A DNA stretch of 64,000 bases from Euglena gracilis (GCA_039621445.1 CP154956.1:61564362-61628361), one strand, 5' to 3'. Numbered from the stretch's first letter, positions 50,301-59,265 are shown. Numbers and translations are program-made. The notes: a model not told the origin generated them from the sequence alone.

Positions 50301-52387
50301 CTGCCAATTCCTAATTAGGTGCCATTTTTTGGTTCCCACTGGGATGCGGAAACCCTCCATGTGTGGGTCGCGGGGGGGTCGCGGGGGGTCGCGGGGGGTA
50401 CACCCACAAAACTTTTTTGGGTGTCCACAGATGAACCACAATTTCCCTTTTGGTACCACAAAAAAAGCAAAGTTTTTGGTGGCCACAAAATTTTTTTACA
50501 TCCACAAAACTTGATTGAGAATCAATTAAAAAACTCAAACACTTTTACAACTGAAAGTGGATTGATCTTTAGACACTTCAGACACCAAAACGGCACTCTG
50601 GGAAGGCGGACACTTTGGGGGGGGGTTAAATTTTGGCCTGCGGCACCTTTGGCACCGAAATAAAATAACAGCCACTTTGAGGGGGGTAAACCAAAATTTG
50701 CAAAAAAAAATTGACCAGGAAAGTTCAAACAATCTTAGATATTTTTCCAAGAGGGTTGAAACTTTTGTCGACTTCCTTTCGATATTGGAAAGGGATTTGA
50801 TTTTTCTTTGGAGAAGGGGAGCCTCCAGATGAGCTTGAACAGGAACCTCGTGGGGTCTCAGAGACTGCATGCCATTTTTGGTATAAAAAAAAACAAAGGG
50901 AAAACAATTCGGCTTTTTTTAAAATTTTCTTGATCACAAGGGTGAACTTGAAATGGCTCAAAGTGATTCAAAAAATCGTTTTGGTCGAAATTATTCACCA
51001 ATTTCACAAGTTTTCATAAATTTTCTCGGCAATTCAAGAAAAAGATTCTGAGAAAACAAAAAGCCCCACACCCCAAACCTGCTAAAAAAAAAGTCCCCAA
51101 AAAGGAAGGCAAAGTCCCGATATAATATATAATGGCCCCCCAAAAAGTGAAATATGAGCTGAATATGCGAAATATGCGCAACATGGGGGCGGACGGACGG
51201 ACGGACGGACGGCTGGTGAAAAAAGCGAAGGTCCGGACGGACGGCTGACCTTGTGGGCTTGGTCCAGACGGCTGAAGAAAATGCACTTGGTCCAGCTAGC
51301 CGGCTGGCCGGCTGGCCGGCTGGCCGGCTAGCCGGCCGGGTCTTTGGAAGCGCAGGCGTCTCAGTGCACGCGACTCTGGGCGGATATATACCAATTTTGC
51401 CATGGCCGGTGTGGATGCGCTTTTTTGGTCCGGCCGGCTGGCAAGACAGACATTGGTCCGGCTTGACGGACGGCTGGCGAAAAAATGCTTCGTCCGGACG
51501 GACGGCTGGGCGTCCAGCATTGGTCCGGCTGAAGAGGTCCGGACGGCTCGGACGGCTAGCCGGCCAGCCGCCCCCCATACATCCACACATTTCCCCCCGG
51601 ATTGTTTCATCTGTAGGAGGTTGGGCCGACCAACATCCAGGATTGCCATTGCCCGCCCAGGGCCTTTCATCCGCCCGGGGCCTTTCCCAGTGACGTTTGA
51701 TGACTTTTCATGTGAGACAGGGCACAAACCAGGGACCCCTGCCAGGTTTTGTGAAGTGCTGAGCTCTCAAGAAACAATGCCTCTGCCAGACCCACATCCA
51801 CATTGTGTCACATTTTGTGTGGGCCGATAAACAAAAAAAAACAGAATAATTTTCAATTTTTCATCCTTGAAAATATACATGTGCATATATAGATAACCAT
51901 GCGCGCCGGCACACACACACACACACAGAATAGGAAAAAAATAATATAAAGAAACAGAATAGGATAAATAAAAGTTGAATATTTCAAGATATTTTCAATT
52001 CATTTTTCACAACAACCCCTTGAAACCATGTTTGGGATGATTTGAGAAATTATCCACGCCTTGACAAAAATTGGTCCATAAAGAGCCTCGTACTTCTTCT
52101 CCAACGCCTTGTGTTCCTCCATGTACTTGTTGTGCAGGTCATTCATGGTCGTCTGGACAATAGATGATGTTGGTCAGGTGGGTGGGGAGTTTCCCAAACC
52201 TGCATTCCCTGCAACGCTCTGACACGGCCTTGGACCACAGCATCAAGACTGGCGACAAATTTTTCTGCATAATCGGGATCAATCAACCGGCGCAATTCGT
52301 TTTTGACATCAACTGAAAAGAAAAGTCACAGGAGGTCTCGTTTTTTCAATGACACATACTATCTGGACCATCCTCATGATCATCCAT
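29356..52387 (-). CDS. NAP1-family nucleosome assembly protein
   Basis: Minus-strand exons, in transcript order: 52387-52360 (start tentative), 52312-52200, 52152-52060, 48267-48162, 46789-46718, 46674-46607, 40626-40514, 33234-33051, 31531-31373 and 29427-29356. They join in frame for 336 residues. NAP1 proteins are acidic histone H2A-H2B chaperones. Family landmarks run in order: [20 protein letters not shown] (long dimerisation helix), [93 protein letters not shown], then a long Asp/Glu tail and a basic [13 protein letters not shown] end. The tail after 29356 is unresolved; a tiny Leu-Thr-stop exon near 29006 is possible. Further acidic codons upstream of the chosen ATG may be coding. Introns range from 43 nt (46717-46675) to about 7.3 kb; 52059-48268 uses GC-AG, the rest GT-AG. 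Confidence 0.9.
29563..30599. mobile_element. hAT-like element of the JMJD7-intron family, with a nested insertion
   Basis: The right end, reversed, is CAGGGCAGAACGGGAA and continues as in intron 23322-23529. The left end (CAGGGGGGGCAGAAC, then AGGAAGGCC after the insertion) is split by the MITE at 29578-29998. Flanks GGTCTGGC and GGTCCAGC suggest a decayed 8-bp duplication. Without the insertion the element is about 610 bp. It holds GTCGACC-containing G/C blocks and an A/T-rich centre. An inverted partial relative of that centre is at about 47300-47520. Lies in a NAP1 intron. Confidence 0.75.
29578..29998. mobile_element. 421-bp hAT-like MITE with perfect 8-bp TSD
   Basis: It starts CAGGGTTCGATATAAGGA and ends, reversed, CAGGGTTTGATATAAGGA. 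The octamer GGCAGAAC flanks both sides (29570-29577, 29999-30006), a perfect duplication. The target was the terminal repeat of another element (29563-30599). Related ends occur near 34985 and 46090. The interior is mainly poly-G/poly-C with GCGCAAAGCGC. Confidence 0.88.
30755..31295. repeat. Dispersed repeat family 'AAGGCATTTT' copies
   Basis: One copy with AAGGCCTTAAAAAACC edges and the core CATCGAACCAACC ... TGTTCCAATGATGCCAGAA. A second partial core follows at 31140-31290 (GTCGAAAATTAAAAAGCC, GGGTGGATGGGTCATGG). In a NAP1 intron. Confidence 0.7.
31610..31750. repeat. GTGATACACAA repeat cluster
   Basis: Several copies of GGTGATACACAAA with TGTGTATCACAAC. Diverged relative of the clusters at 1785-1900 and 3003-3100. 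Confidence 0.5.
32022..32149. mobile_element. 128-bp hAT-like MITE with perfect 8-bp TSD
   Basis: Starts CAGACTG and ends CAGCCTG, flanked by GGCAGGTG on both sides (32014-32021, 32150-32157). The interior (GGTGCCGACCCCACCC, GGCAGGCACTC) is a shortened form of the element at 907-1213. In a NAP1 intron. Confidence 0.85.
34330..34712. repeat. Dispersed repeat family 'AAGGCATTTT' copy
   Basis: TTTAAGGCATTTTAAGG edges and core GGCATCGAACC ... ACGTTTCAATGATGCCAGAA ... TTTTTTGCTGAGACTTTGC. Ends GGCGCCTTAAAAAA. Confidence 0.7.
35205..35590. repeat. GCAGCACTATTGGAC modules
   Basis: Two blocks (35205-35290, 35520-35585) in which GCAGCACTATTGGACG, a short G/C hairpin and GGGGTGCAGCACTATTTGGACC alternate. 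Same plan as 20430-20650 and 39350-39560 but with a different core word. A solo piece is at 38818. Confidence 0.6.
36340..38660. repeat. Dense array of GCGCAAATGCGC palindromes
   Basis: More than twenty copies of TTTGCGCAAATGCGC-type palindromes, often as TTTATTTGCGCAAATGCGC or its complement, on both strands and mostly grouped at 36340-36890 and 37860-38300. The middle (about 37020-37120 and 38340-38500, minus strand) has coding-like segments such as [18 protein letters not shown] and [20 protein letters not shown], which I cannot assign. Probably one or more elements with palindromic subterminal repeats, within a NAP1 intron. Confidence 0.65.
39350..39560. repeat. GTGCGCTT...TTTGGACC G/C-rich repeat
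   Basis: Second copy of the module at 20430-20650: GGGGTGCGCTTTCATTTCGACC, TTAAAATGGGGGGTGCGCTT, GGTGGCGGGGGGTGCACTTT and a TTGGACC tail. Confidence 0.65.
41665..41800 (-). other. Unassigned coding-like segment
   Basis: After a TTTTTTCAG acceptor-like site the minus strand reads [20 protein letters not shown] and [18 protein letters not shown]. Composition and the YTRSDGS motif look coding. Two further minus-strand stretches, near 42213-42255 ([12 protein letters not shown]) and 42440-42540 ([20 protein letters not shown]), are similar in quality. They are not NAP1; probably an element gene inserted in the NAP1 intron. Confidence 0.25.
42085..42798. mobile_element. 714-bp hAT-like MITE, sister of 7009-7717
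   Basis: Left end CAGGGTTTCCCACCGATTCG and right end, reversed, CAGGGTTTCCCACTGATTCG. CAGTTAG lies immediately outside both ends (42078-42084, 42799-42805), though the right flank repeats this motif. Subterminal arrays of ATTCGTACTT decamers sit at both ends (42120-42190, 42655-42775). Compared with 7009-7717 the terminal repeat is shared, but the decamer differs in its last bases. Confidence 0.75.
42905..43285. mobile_element. C/G-ended MITE, inverted copy of 27115-27435
   Basis: CCCAAATAATAC edge at left, GGGGCATTATTTGGGG at right. The interior reads as the reverse complement of 27115-27435, including GGAGGCCAGATGATCCAGA and GTCAGAGATTGTGATTTTTA. Confidence 0.7.
44221..45549. mobile_element. 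Element with 38-bp perfect TIRs, internal ORF and 32-bp subterminal direct repeats
   Basis: A perfect 38-bp inverted repeat (44235-44272 and 45496-45533, AGCCCGCCAAATGCC...) extends imperfectly outward by about 14 bp. Inside each end is an array of a 32-bp unit, GACACGTTTTCAGTGACGG + CATTTGTGGCAAT: about five copies at left (44273-44431) and 3.5 at right (45327-45445), both in the same orientation. Between them lies a single open gene (44525-45277, minus). Intact ends and an open frame suggest recent activity. Located in a NAP1 intron. Confidence 0.8.
44525..45277 (-). CDS. Element-encoded protein, 250 aa, unknown function
   Basis: Open frame of 250 residues from ATG at 45277 ([17 protein letters not shown]) to the stop at 44525; longer starts upstream would lie in poly-pyrimidine. 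Composition is clearly coding and unlike the flanking repeats. It is mostly helical, with [20 protein letters not shown], then [16 protein letters not shown], a basic [11 protein letters not shown] helix and [16 protein letters not shown] near the C-terminus. The last two features recall the N-terminal core-binding region of tyrosine recombinases, but no R-H-R-Y catalytic domain follows. It could be a DNA-binding accessory protein or half of a recombinase. No intron is needed. Its place between matching repeats makes it the likely product of the element. Confidence 0.6.
   Translation of the reverse strand: MAKRTANFVNGLLPPPPRTELFLAALAVYQQDAKKPKVDPLHGTLLAQGNTKKKSGTLGAELAAVANCLEFAKLCQHRQACYPELDAFFVAWTGWELEPSLLFDEASVIEQCVAQREQQSGTLFVSGNRSATSFQTYVNAVARAFRKTTTEGVGLPSSERQFLQFNEIFSRSLERERARKAVSTAVRPPADVLQPEELDQLLKGVNWSNAYDLWRPPKYGSFCVKPVVCRDFRPFPVLVPRQPSLLVVVL
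45550..45661. repeat. 112-bp near-perfect hairpin
   Basis: Two 45-bp arms (45550-45594 and 45617-45661) are perfect inverted copies; the loop GGGCCCCCTTCGGGGGCCC is itself a hairpin. The arms contain TGAACACGTTTTCAG, close to the 32-bp repeat unit of the adjoining element. Confidence 0.95.
46930..47160. repeat. GGCGTGGCGAGGGGGTC minisatellite
   Basis: About four irregular units starting GTGGCGAGGGGGTC followed by long G runs, in the NAP1 intron just 5' of the exon at 46789. Confidence 0.75.
48707..49931. mobile_element. Palindrome-word element 1 (GTCGGCCGAC)
   Basis: It begins GGTAGACTGGGGG and ends with the inverse. Terminal inverted repeats of about 170-200 bp hold many GTAGTCGGCCGACTAG units and close with GTACTAACGGGTCAAAACC. 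The core holds four tandem units of about 108 bp (49083-49450: GGGATTTTGTTATTTG, G run, GGCGGAGCCCCCCCCGCC, AAAGTGAGCCACAAAAACG), then a 250-bp unique part. A second copy of core and right end is at 58260-58990. Non-coding; in a NAP1 intron. Confidence 0.85.
50165..50325. repeat. GTCACATGTGAC palindromes with AATTAGG body
   Basis: GGGTCACGTGTGACC, TGACCTCACA and ACGTCACATGTCACC precede ATTCCTAATT-type repeats. The same order, inverted, occurs at 60420-61150, so both belong to one element family. Confidence 0.6.
51180..51560. repeat. GGACGGACGG / GGCCGGCTGG palindromic repeats
   Basis: Tandem CGGACGGACGGACGGCTGG blocks flank AGCCGGCTGGCCGGCTGG and GGCTAGCCGGCCGG. The arrangement resembles the other palindrome-word ends, with the word CCGGCTAGCCGG. 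Confidence 0.6.
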
Positions 52388-52540
52388 ATCATCGTCATCA
52401 CTTTCGACCTGCTGCTTCTTGCGGCTTTAGAAAGACAGTTTGGTGCAATGAATCGGACGGAACAACCTGGGCATTTTTACTGGTAGTGGTCCTTCCTAAT
52501 ACTTCCGTAAAGAAACACCCTTCAGCTTCCTTCTCAGAGA
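52388..52540. promoter_or_regulatory. Divergent intergenic spacer
   Basis: About 150 bp or less separates the NAP1 start (minus) from the coiled-coil gene start (plus). It is unusually short for this window and free of repeats. The acceptor TTCTCAG at 52531-52537 precedes the plus-strand ATG, and CTAAAG precedes the acidic NAP1 exon on the other strand. A shared promoter would have to lie here or in untranslated sequence. Confidence 0.4.
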
Positions 52541-53650
52541 ATGGGGTTGGCAGAAGATTACATTGAACTTGAGAAAAGGTGCAGGTCTTTAGAGAAGCAG
52601 CTTGATGTCAGAAATGCAGAGGTGTGGCTTGTTATCCACACCAGTATGCGCACGATACGTTGCTTCCTCACAAAGAAATTTTCACGAGATTCCATTTGGG
52701 GGAGGAGGTCCTTGTTCACTGGGAATTGTGAAATTCCAAAGTTGATCTTCTCCCCCCATTCTTCAATGTTTCTTGATGGGTATACACCAAGAATTTGCAG
52801 GGTTGGGTGTTCATCGATAGTTCGGTGCCCCAAAAGTCAAACTTTTGAACTTGAAAGTCGCACAGTTGAAGGAGTCCATGAATTCTTTAATCTTCATAGG
52901 GTCGCTGGATGGAGGATGGATGGAGGATGGAGGTTGAAACCCATTGTTGACGACACCTCCCGTAAGTGTCCATATCGGAATTTTTTTTCAGTAGCCAATG
53001 GATTTTCCTTTTGAAATTTGGGCCCTCTCCCGTGAATGACACCCTGGGGCGTTTGGGAGGGTTAGGGTTATGGGGGGGTCTGTGCAGTTGCAGCAATCCA
53101 AATCTTTTTCTTCACTTCTATCTAATAAATTGAATTGGTGAGTTTGCACAAGGCGGGCACAAGGGCACAAGTTTCATCAGCTTTGGTGGAATGCGTTCCC
53201 ACTTGTTGCACACTACAATAATCACCAAAACGTCAAGGAGTTCCCACTCCTCGCCCCTTTGTGTGTTCTCAACAGCTGAAAGGCGCGGAACAAGAGCGCA
53301 AGGTCTTGGGTGAGCTTGCAACAGTGAATTCATTAACAGTTCGCAAGTTTGAGCTTGAAAGGGACTATAATCGATCGGTGCTTCCAGAGGACTCTATGGG
53401 TGTGAGCCACTGCAATTCAAAATGTTTTAAAGCGATCATCAGATTGATCCACTACAATCCAGGTTCTTTGAATTTCCCATTTTCTTCATTCTTAGATAAG
53501 ATTTGTCGGCTGGAAAATATGTTGAAGTTGGAGAAGCACAAGACGGAGCAATCACAAAAAGAGCAGAAGGTTCAGTCCTTGACAATTTCAAAACAAGAGA
53601 AAGAAATTGAACGTCTCAATGCCGAATTGGAGTTGATTAAGAAAGAAACA
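52541..53650 (+). CDS. Coiled-coil protein, 5' exons only
   Basis: Exons 52541-52621, 53276-53399 and 53496-53650 join in frame for 120 residues through GT-AG introns, and the last ends at a GTATGT donor, so the gene continues downstream, probably beyond the window. The protein starts MGLAEDYIELEKRCRSLEKQ and is almost all coiled coil (LKGAEQERKVLGELA, KICRLENMLKLEKHKTEQSQ, EIERLNAELELIKKET), with no globular domain visible so far. The start is the first ATG after a TTCTCAG acceptor-like site. No family can be named. It is divergent from NAP1. The exon sequence is less GC-rich than those of the other genes. Confidence 0.75.
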
Positions 53651-53809
53651 GTATGTTTCCCTGAGTCATTCAAGAGACCCTTCCACACCATTTATTTTTT
53701 AAGCCCCCCCCCCCACGCCGGTCCCATGCCGAGCCCACCTTGTTCAAGAAAAATATTTTTCTCTCAAAGTCAGCCTAAGGTCTGCCAAAAATTCCAATTT
53801 TCTGTGGCT

Positions 53810-54015
53810 AGGCACAGCGGGGGGAGGGCTGAGGGGGGGCGAGCGGCCGCGCAGGGGGGAGAGGGGGGGAGGGGGGTCCGAAACCGCCAGGTGAGTTTTT
53901 TGCTAGGCACAGTAGGGGGGGGGGGCGGAAGGGGTGCGGGTGGCTGGCTGCGTAGGGGTTGCGGGGGGGGGGGAAGGGGGGGGTCCCGGACCCCCCCCCC
54001 CGAGCGGCGCCCCTG
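53810..54015. repeat. GGCACAG...CGAGCGGCCGCGCAGG G/C-rich element
   Basis: TAGGCACAG, long G runs and GCGAGCGGCCGCGCAGGG at left, poly-C and GAGCGGCGCCCCTGGCC at right. A close relative with the same ends is at 60170-60300. Confidence 0.6.
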
Positions 54016-54076
54016 GCCCCCAATGGGGGTGAACCCCCCACGAACCCCCCACTGCGACCCACACATGGGGCCTCGA

Positions 54077-54650
54077 GCGAGAAATTGGTGATGGACTTTT
54101 TGGTGGTCGCTAGCGACTAGTCGCTAGCGACCATGGTCGCTAGCGACCATTTTCTAGCGACTAGTCGCTAGCGACCATTGGTGATAAGGCTGGTCGCTAG
54201 CGACTAGTCGCTAGCGACCACCAATTTTAAGTCCACCCCCCCCTCTAAAAAAGTTTTTAAGCCCCCCCCCTCCAAAAAAAATTCATTCAAATATGAAGGA
54301 AAATGACTCGAAACCCACCCAAATGCCTTCAGAAACCCCCATTCGGGGGTCCATCTGCAAAAAAATTTGGGTAATATCTTCTTTTTGCGCCAGTTCTGTG
54401 AAACTTGTCTTTGTCCAGGAGTTAAGGAGCACGATTCGGCCTTCCTTGCCTTGCACACACAAGGGGATTTTGTTATTTTGGGCGGGGGGGGGGTCCGGGG
54501 GGGGCGGCAGCCCCCCCCCCCCCCGGAGGAGGCCGTAGGCCGACTAAGTTCCCATATCGGGGTTCCTTCAGGAGCGCGATTTTGCCCTCCTTATTTTGCC
54601 GCCTGGCCCTGGGTCGGTTACCCCCCGGAGGGGATTTTGTTATTGGCGGG

Positions 54651-54685
<35 letters not shown>

Positions 54686-55528
54686 CGGCAGCCCCCCCCC
54701 CCGCTAGACGACCAAGGGCGCCGAAGGCGCCTTAGGACTGTTTTGTTTACGGTGCGTGTGGCATTACATGCGCGCCTGGCCCTGGGTCGGTTACCCCCGG
54801 AGGGGATTTTGTTATTGGAGGGCGGGGGGGGGGGGTGCGGGGGGGGGCGGCAGCCCCCCCGCTAGACGACCAAGGGCGCCGAAGGCGCCTTCGGACTGTT
54901 TTGTTTACGGTGCGCGTGGCATTACATGCGCGCCTGGCCCTGGGTCGGTTACCCCCCGGAGGGGATTTTGTTATTGGAGGGCGGGGGGGGGGTGCGGGGG
55001 GGGAGGGGGCGGCAGCCCCCCCCCGCTAGACGACCAAGGGCGCCGAAGGCGCCTTAGGACTGTTTTGTTTACGGTGCGCGTAGGCTGACTAAGTTCGCAT
55101 ATCGGGGTTCCTTCGGGAGCACGATTTGGCCCTCCTACTACGGCCTCCTCCGTGGGGGGGGGGCGTGGGGGGGGGGGTGTCGCCCCCCCCCCCCGGACCC
55201 CCATCCGTCCAACTGAACTCCTGGACAAAGACAACTTTCACAGAACTGGCGCAAAAAGAAGATATTACCCAAATTTTTTTGCAAATGGACCCCCGAATTG
55301 GGGTTTCTGAAGGCATTTGGGTGGGTTTCGAGTCGTTTTCCTTCATATTTGAATGAAAAAATTTTGGAGTGGGGGGCTTAAAAAATTTTTTAGAGGGGGG
55401 GGTGGACTTAAAATTGGTGGTCGGGCCGACTAGTCGGCCCGACCACCAATGGTCGCTAGGCCATCACCAACAGTCGCTAGCGACTAGTCGCTAGCGACCA
55501 CCAAAAAATCCATCACCAATTTCCCGCA
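54077..55528. mobile_element. Palindrome-word element 2 (GTCGCTAGCGAC)
   Basis: Terminal inverted repeats of about 330 bp start GAAATTGGTGATGGA. They carry arrays of GGTCGCTAGCGACTAG, then GTTTTTAAGCCCCCC, AATATGAAGGAAAATGACTC and AACTTGTCTTTGTCCAGGAG. The right end also has GGTCGGGCCGACTAG units. The core holds three tandem units of about 160 bp (54600-55090) with GGTCGGTTACCCCC, GGATTTTGTTATTGG, a poly-G/GGCGGCAGCC block and GGCGCCGAAGGCGCC. No real coding sequence. Confidence 0.88.
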
Positions 55529-55814
55529 ATGAGCCCACACATGGAGTGTTTCCGCATCCCAATGGGAGATCCCCATTGGAGATCAGGTGGTAACTTTTGG
55601 GATTTTGAACCCCCCTCCCCCCCTAGGCGAAGTTCACCGTTTGAAAGTTCACCGGGGGGTCTAGGCAGCGGTGTCGGAACAATTTTTTCCCGGGGGGGCG
55701 AGGAACTGACAAAATCTGGAGCACATCCTTTTTTTTCCCGGCGCGAAACGCCGAGGAAAATTTTTTCTTGGCACAACCAAAATGTATTTTTTTCTGTCCT
55801 CCTGGCCTTCTGTC

Positions 55815-57888
55815 GGCCCCGGGCGGATAATTGGCTATGACGATCCTGGAGGTCGTACCGACCTAGGTCGGCCCGACCATTGGTCGGCCCGACCATGGTC
55901 GGGCCGACCTAGGTCGGGCCGACCACTGGAGGTCGGGCCGACTAGCCAATCAACCGCATTACCCCCCCCCCTTTTTCAAAATTTTCAAAGGAATTTTGAC
56001 TATAGGTCGGTAAAGGTCGGGCCGACCATGGTCGGCCCTACCTGTTTGTTACCGACCATTATGGTCGGCCCGACCATTTGGAGGTCGGGCCGACCATATG
56101 GTCGGTAGAAACGACCTCCATTGTTTTCCACTTCAGAAGCATAAAAACCCTTGGCCAAACCCTGTGGAACATACAGATGGGCTATTTTACCTACCTGGGT
56201 GCACAGAAAAGGATTTTGTGGGGGGGGGGCGCGTTTTGGCCATCGTTGCCTTGCACACACAAGGGGATATTGTTATTTTAGGCGGGGGGGGTCCGGGGGG
56301 GGGCGGCAGCCCCCCCCGGAGGAGGCCGTAGGCCGACTAAGTTAGCACAAAGGGAGTTTTTTGGAGGGTGCGTTTTGGCCATCCTTGCCTTGCACACACA
56401 AGGGGATTTTGTTATCTTAGCGGGGGGGGTCCGGGGGGGGCGGCAGCCCCCCCCGGAGGAGGCCGTAGGCCGACTAAGTTAGCACAAAGGGAGTTTGCTG
56501 GGGGGCGCGTTTTGGCCATCCTTGGCTTGCACACACAAGGGGGTATTGTTATTTTAGGCGGGGGGGTCCGGGGGGGGCGGCAGCCCCCCCCGGAGGAGGC
56601 CGTAGGCCGACTAAGTTAGCACAAAGGGAGTTTGTTGGGGGGCGCGTTTTGGCCATCCTTGCCTTGCACACACAAGGGGGTATTGTTATTTTAGGCGGGG
56701 GGGGGTCCGGGGGTGGGGGGGCGGCAGCCCCCCCCGGAGGAGGCCGTAGGCCGACTAAGTTAGCACAAAGGGTCCGGGGGGGGCGGCAGCCCCCCCCGGA
56801 GGAGGCCGTAGGCCGACTAAGTTAGCACAAAGGGAGTTTGCTGGGGGGCGCGTTTTGGCCATCCTTGGCTTGCACACACAAGGGGGTATTGTTATTTTAG
56901 GCGGGGGGGTCCGGGGGGGGCGGCAGCCCCCCCCGGAGGAGGCCGTAGGCCGACTAAGTTAGCACAAAGGGAGTTTGTTGGGGGGCGCGTTTTGGCCATC
57001 CTTGCCTTGCACACACAAGGGGGTATTGTTATTTTAGGCGGGGGGGGTCCGGGGGGGGCGGCAGCCCCCCCCGGAGGAGGCCGTAGGCCGACTAAGTTAG
57101 CACAAAGGGTCCGGGGGGGGCGGCAGCCCCCCCCGGAGGAGGCCGTAGGCCGACTAAGTTAGCACAAAGGGAGTTTGCTGGGGGGCGCGTTTTGGCCATC
57201 CTTGGCTTGCACACACAAGGGGGTATTGTTATTTTAGGCGGGGGGGTCCGGGGGGGGCGGCAGCCCCCCCCGGAGGAGGCCGTAGGCCGACTAAGTTAGC
57301 ACAAAGGGAGTTTGTTGGGGGGCGCGTTTTGGCCATCCTTGCCTTGCACACACAAGGGGGTATTGTTATTTTAGGCGGGGGGGGTCCGGGGGGGGCGGCA
57401 GCCCCCCCGGAGGAGGCCGTAGGCCGACTGAGTTAGCACAAAGGGAGTTTGTTGGGGGGCGCGTTTTGGCCATCCTTGCCTTGCACACACAAGGGGGGAT
57501 TGTTAGTCTAGGCGGGGGGGGGGCAGGGGGTGGGGGGGCGGCAGCCCCCCCCCGGAGGAGGCCGTAGGCCGACTAAGTTAGCACAAAGGGAGTATATTGG
57601 GGGGTTTTCATTTTTTTTTTCCATATGGGATGTTTTTTGACAGTTTCAAGGTCATTCCAATGTGTTTCCATCCTTTTTGAGTCAAATTTGCCGAACCAAA
57701 TTTTGAGGGGGGGGGGGCTTAAATTTCCAAAAAAGGGGGGGTAATGCGGTTGATTGGAGGTCGGGCCGACCTGGTCGGCCCGACCTCCAATGGTCGATAG
57801 GCCATAGCCAATGGTCGGCCCGACCTAGGTCGGCCCGACCATGGTCGGTACGACCTCCGGGATCGTCGTAGCCAATCATCCGCACGGA
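55815..57888. mobile_element. Palindrome-word element 3 (GTCGGGCCGAC)
   Basis: Ends begin GCGGATAATTGGCTATGACG (left) and, reversed, GCGGATGATTGGCTACGACG (right). About 150 bp of inverted repeat is packed with GGTCGGGCCGACC and GACCTAGGTC words and closes at ATTACCCCCCCC. The centre is the satellite at 56229-57602. Non-coding. Confidence 0.85.
56229..57602. repeat. 139-bp satellite with higher-order structure
   Basis: Units start GCGCGTTTTGGCCATCCTTG at about 56229, 56368, 56505, 56642, 56848, 56986, 57185, 57322 and 57459. Each holds GCACACACAAGGGGG, TATTGTTATTTTAGG, a G run, GGCGGCAGCCCCCCCC and GGAGGCCGTAGGCCGACTAA. Pairs of units plus a truncated unit recur with a period near 340 bp (56505, 56848, 57185). 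Confidence 0.88.
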
Positions 57889-58259
57889 GCCCCTTCTGTC
57901 CTCCTTTTGAAGTCCAATGCCCCAAAAAAATGAAATAGAAAAGCAAACCCATGGGTAGAACCGCTTTGGAAACCTCCCAACTCAACCCAACTGTCGACTT
58001 TGCAACCTAGGGGGGGGGGTGGCAAAGAAGCCATTTTCTCACTTTGCGCAAAATTATTTGTTTCATTGAGGTTGACCCACAGAGTTTCCCCAAACTCGGC
58101 TGGTCAAGAAAATGGAGGGAGGGGGACTCATGGGGAATTGGTTTGTATTCAAACAGCCCCCCCCTGCGGAAAAACATTGTCTTTTCACACGCTGCCTTTT
58201 GTGCAAACTGCAAAATGTCGCATACCACAGGGTCGCATACCATGGGGGTGGTTCGGTAC

Positions 58260-58990
58260 ACGGGGGGGGGGAGGACGCAGGGGGTGCGGGGGGGGGGGGG
58301 GGGCGGAGCCCCCCCCCGCCTATGCCAAAGTGAGCCACAAAAACGACTTAACCCCGGAGTATGTTGCCAACATAGAAGGGATTTTGTTATTTGAGGGGGG
58401 GTGTGGGGGGGGGCGGAGCCCCCCCCCGCCTATGCCAAAGTGAGCCACAAAACGACTTAGCCCCCGAGTATGATGCCAACACAGAAGGGATTTTGTTATC
58501 TGAGGCTCGGATGGGGGTGGAGGGGGGAGTTTTCAGCCTGTCGTGATGCAGAATGCTTGCATTTCTAAAGGATTTTCATGTAATCCCTGTTTCGTCATTG
58601 GTTTTTTACCCCTCCGGACCCCATCAAGGGCCCACCGACCCCCCCCACCGACCAAAGATTTCCATCTGAGGGTGTTCCTGTTGGTGTAAGGCATTTATTT
58701 GGACCCATCCGGACCATTTCCGGGTGGTTTGGACCCGCCACAGACCATTTTTATGACCACCGACTAGCCACCGACTAGTTTGCATACAATTTTCTTCATA
58801 AAAAGTCGGCGAGACTGGCCCGTAACTGCATTAGAGTGGGTGGTCGGCCGACTAATCCGCCGACCACCCACTACCCCCCCCCCCCCGTCTCGCCGACTAG
58901 CTGCCGACCAGGCCTAGTCGGCCGACCAGTTGGGTGGTCGGCCGACTAGTCGGCCGACCACCCAGGACCCCCCCCCCAGTCTACCGCCTA
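58260..58990. mobile_element. Partial copy of palindrome-word element 1
   Basis: Two or three core units (GGATTTTGTTATTTG, GGCGGAGCC, AAAGTGAGCCACAAAA), the unique part (TTCGTCATTGGTTTTTTACC) and a right end of GGTCGGCCGACTAG words closing with CAGTCTACCGCC, as at 49083-49931. The left terminal repeat is missing. Confidence 0.8.
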
Positions 58991-59108
58991 GAGCCCCCCC
59001 CCCCTGTGCTTGGGATCCTTTGTTATTTGAGGGGGGGGGGGTGCGGGGAGGCAGAGCCCCCCCGCCCAAGTGACCCACAAAAACAACTGAGTTCTGTTTT
59101 CGCTGAGG

Positions 59109-59265
59109 GGGGGGGGGGCTTAAAAGTTCACAAAGGGGGGGGTATTGCGGGAAAATGGTGGTCGGCCCGACCTGGTCGGCCCGACCACCACAGGTCGGTC
59201 GACCACCACCACAGGTCGGCCCGACCATGGTCGGCCCGACCACCACGACGGCGACCACCAGAAAT
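59109..59265. mobile_element. Solo end with GTCGGCCCGACC words
   Basis: GGCTTAAAAGTTCACAAAGG, a G run and GGTATTGCGGG precede several GGTCGGCCCGACCACC units and ATCCGCACGGAGCC. Resembles the right end of element 3; no partner end was found. Confidence 0.6.

Noticed and set aside
54293-58443. Gly/Pro/Ala-rich open frames across the G/C-rich cores
   Set aside because: They run through poly-G/poly-C tandem units, repeat with the DNA unit and change frame between copies. They are by-products of base composition.
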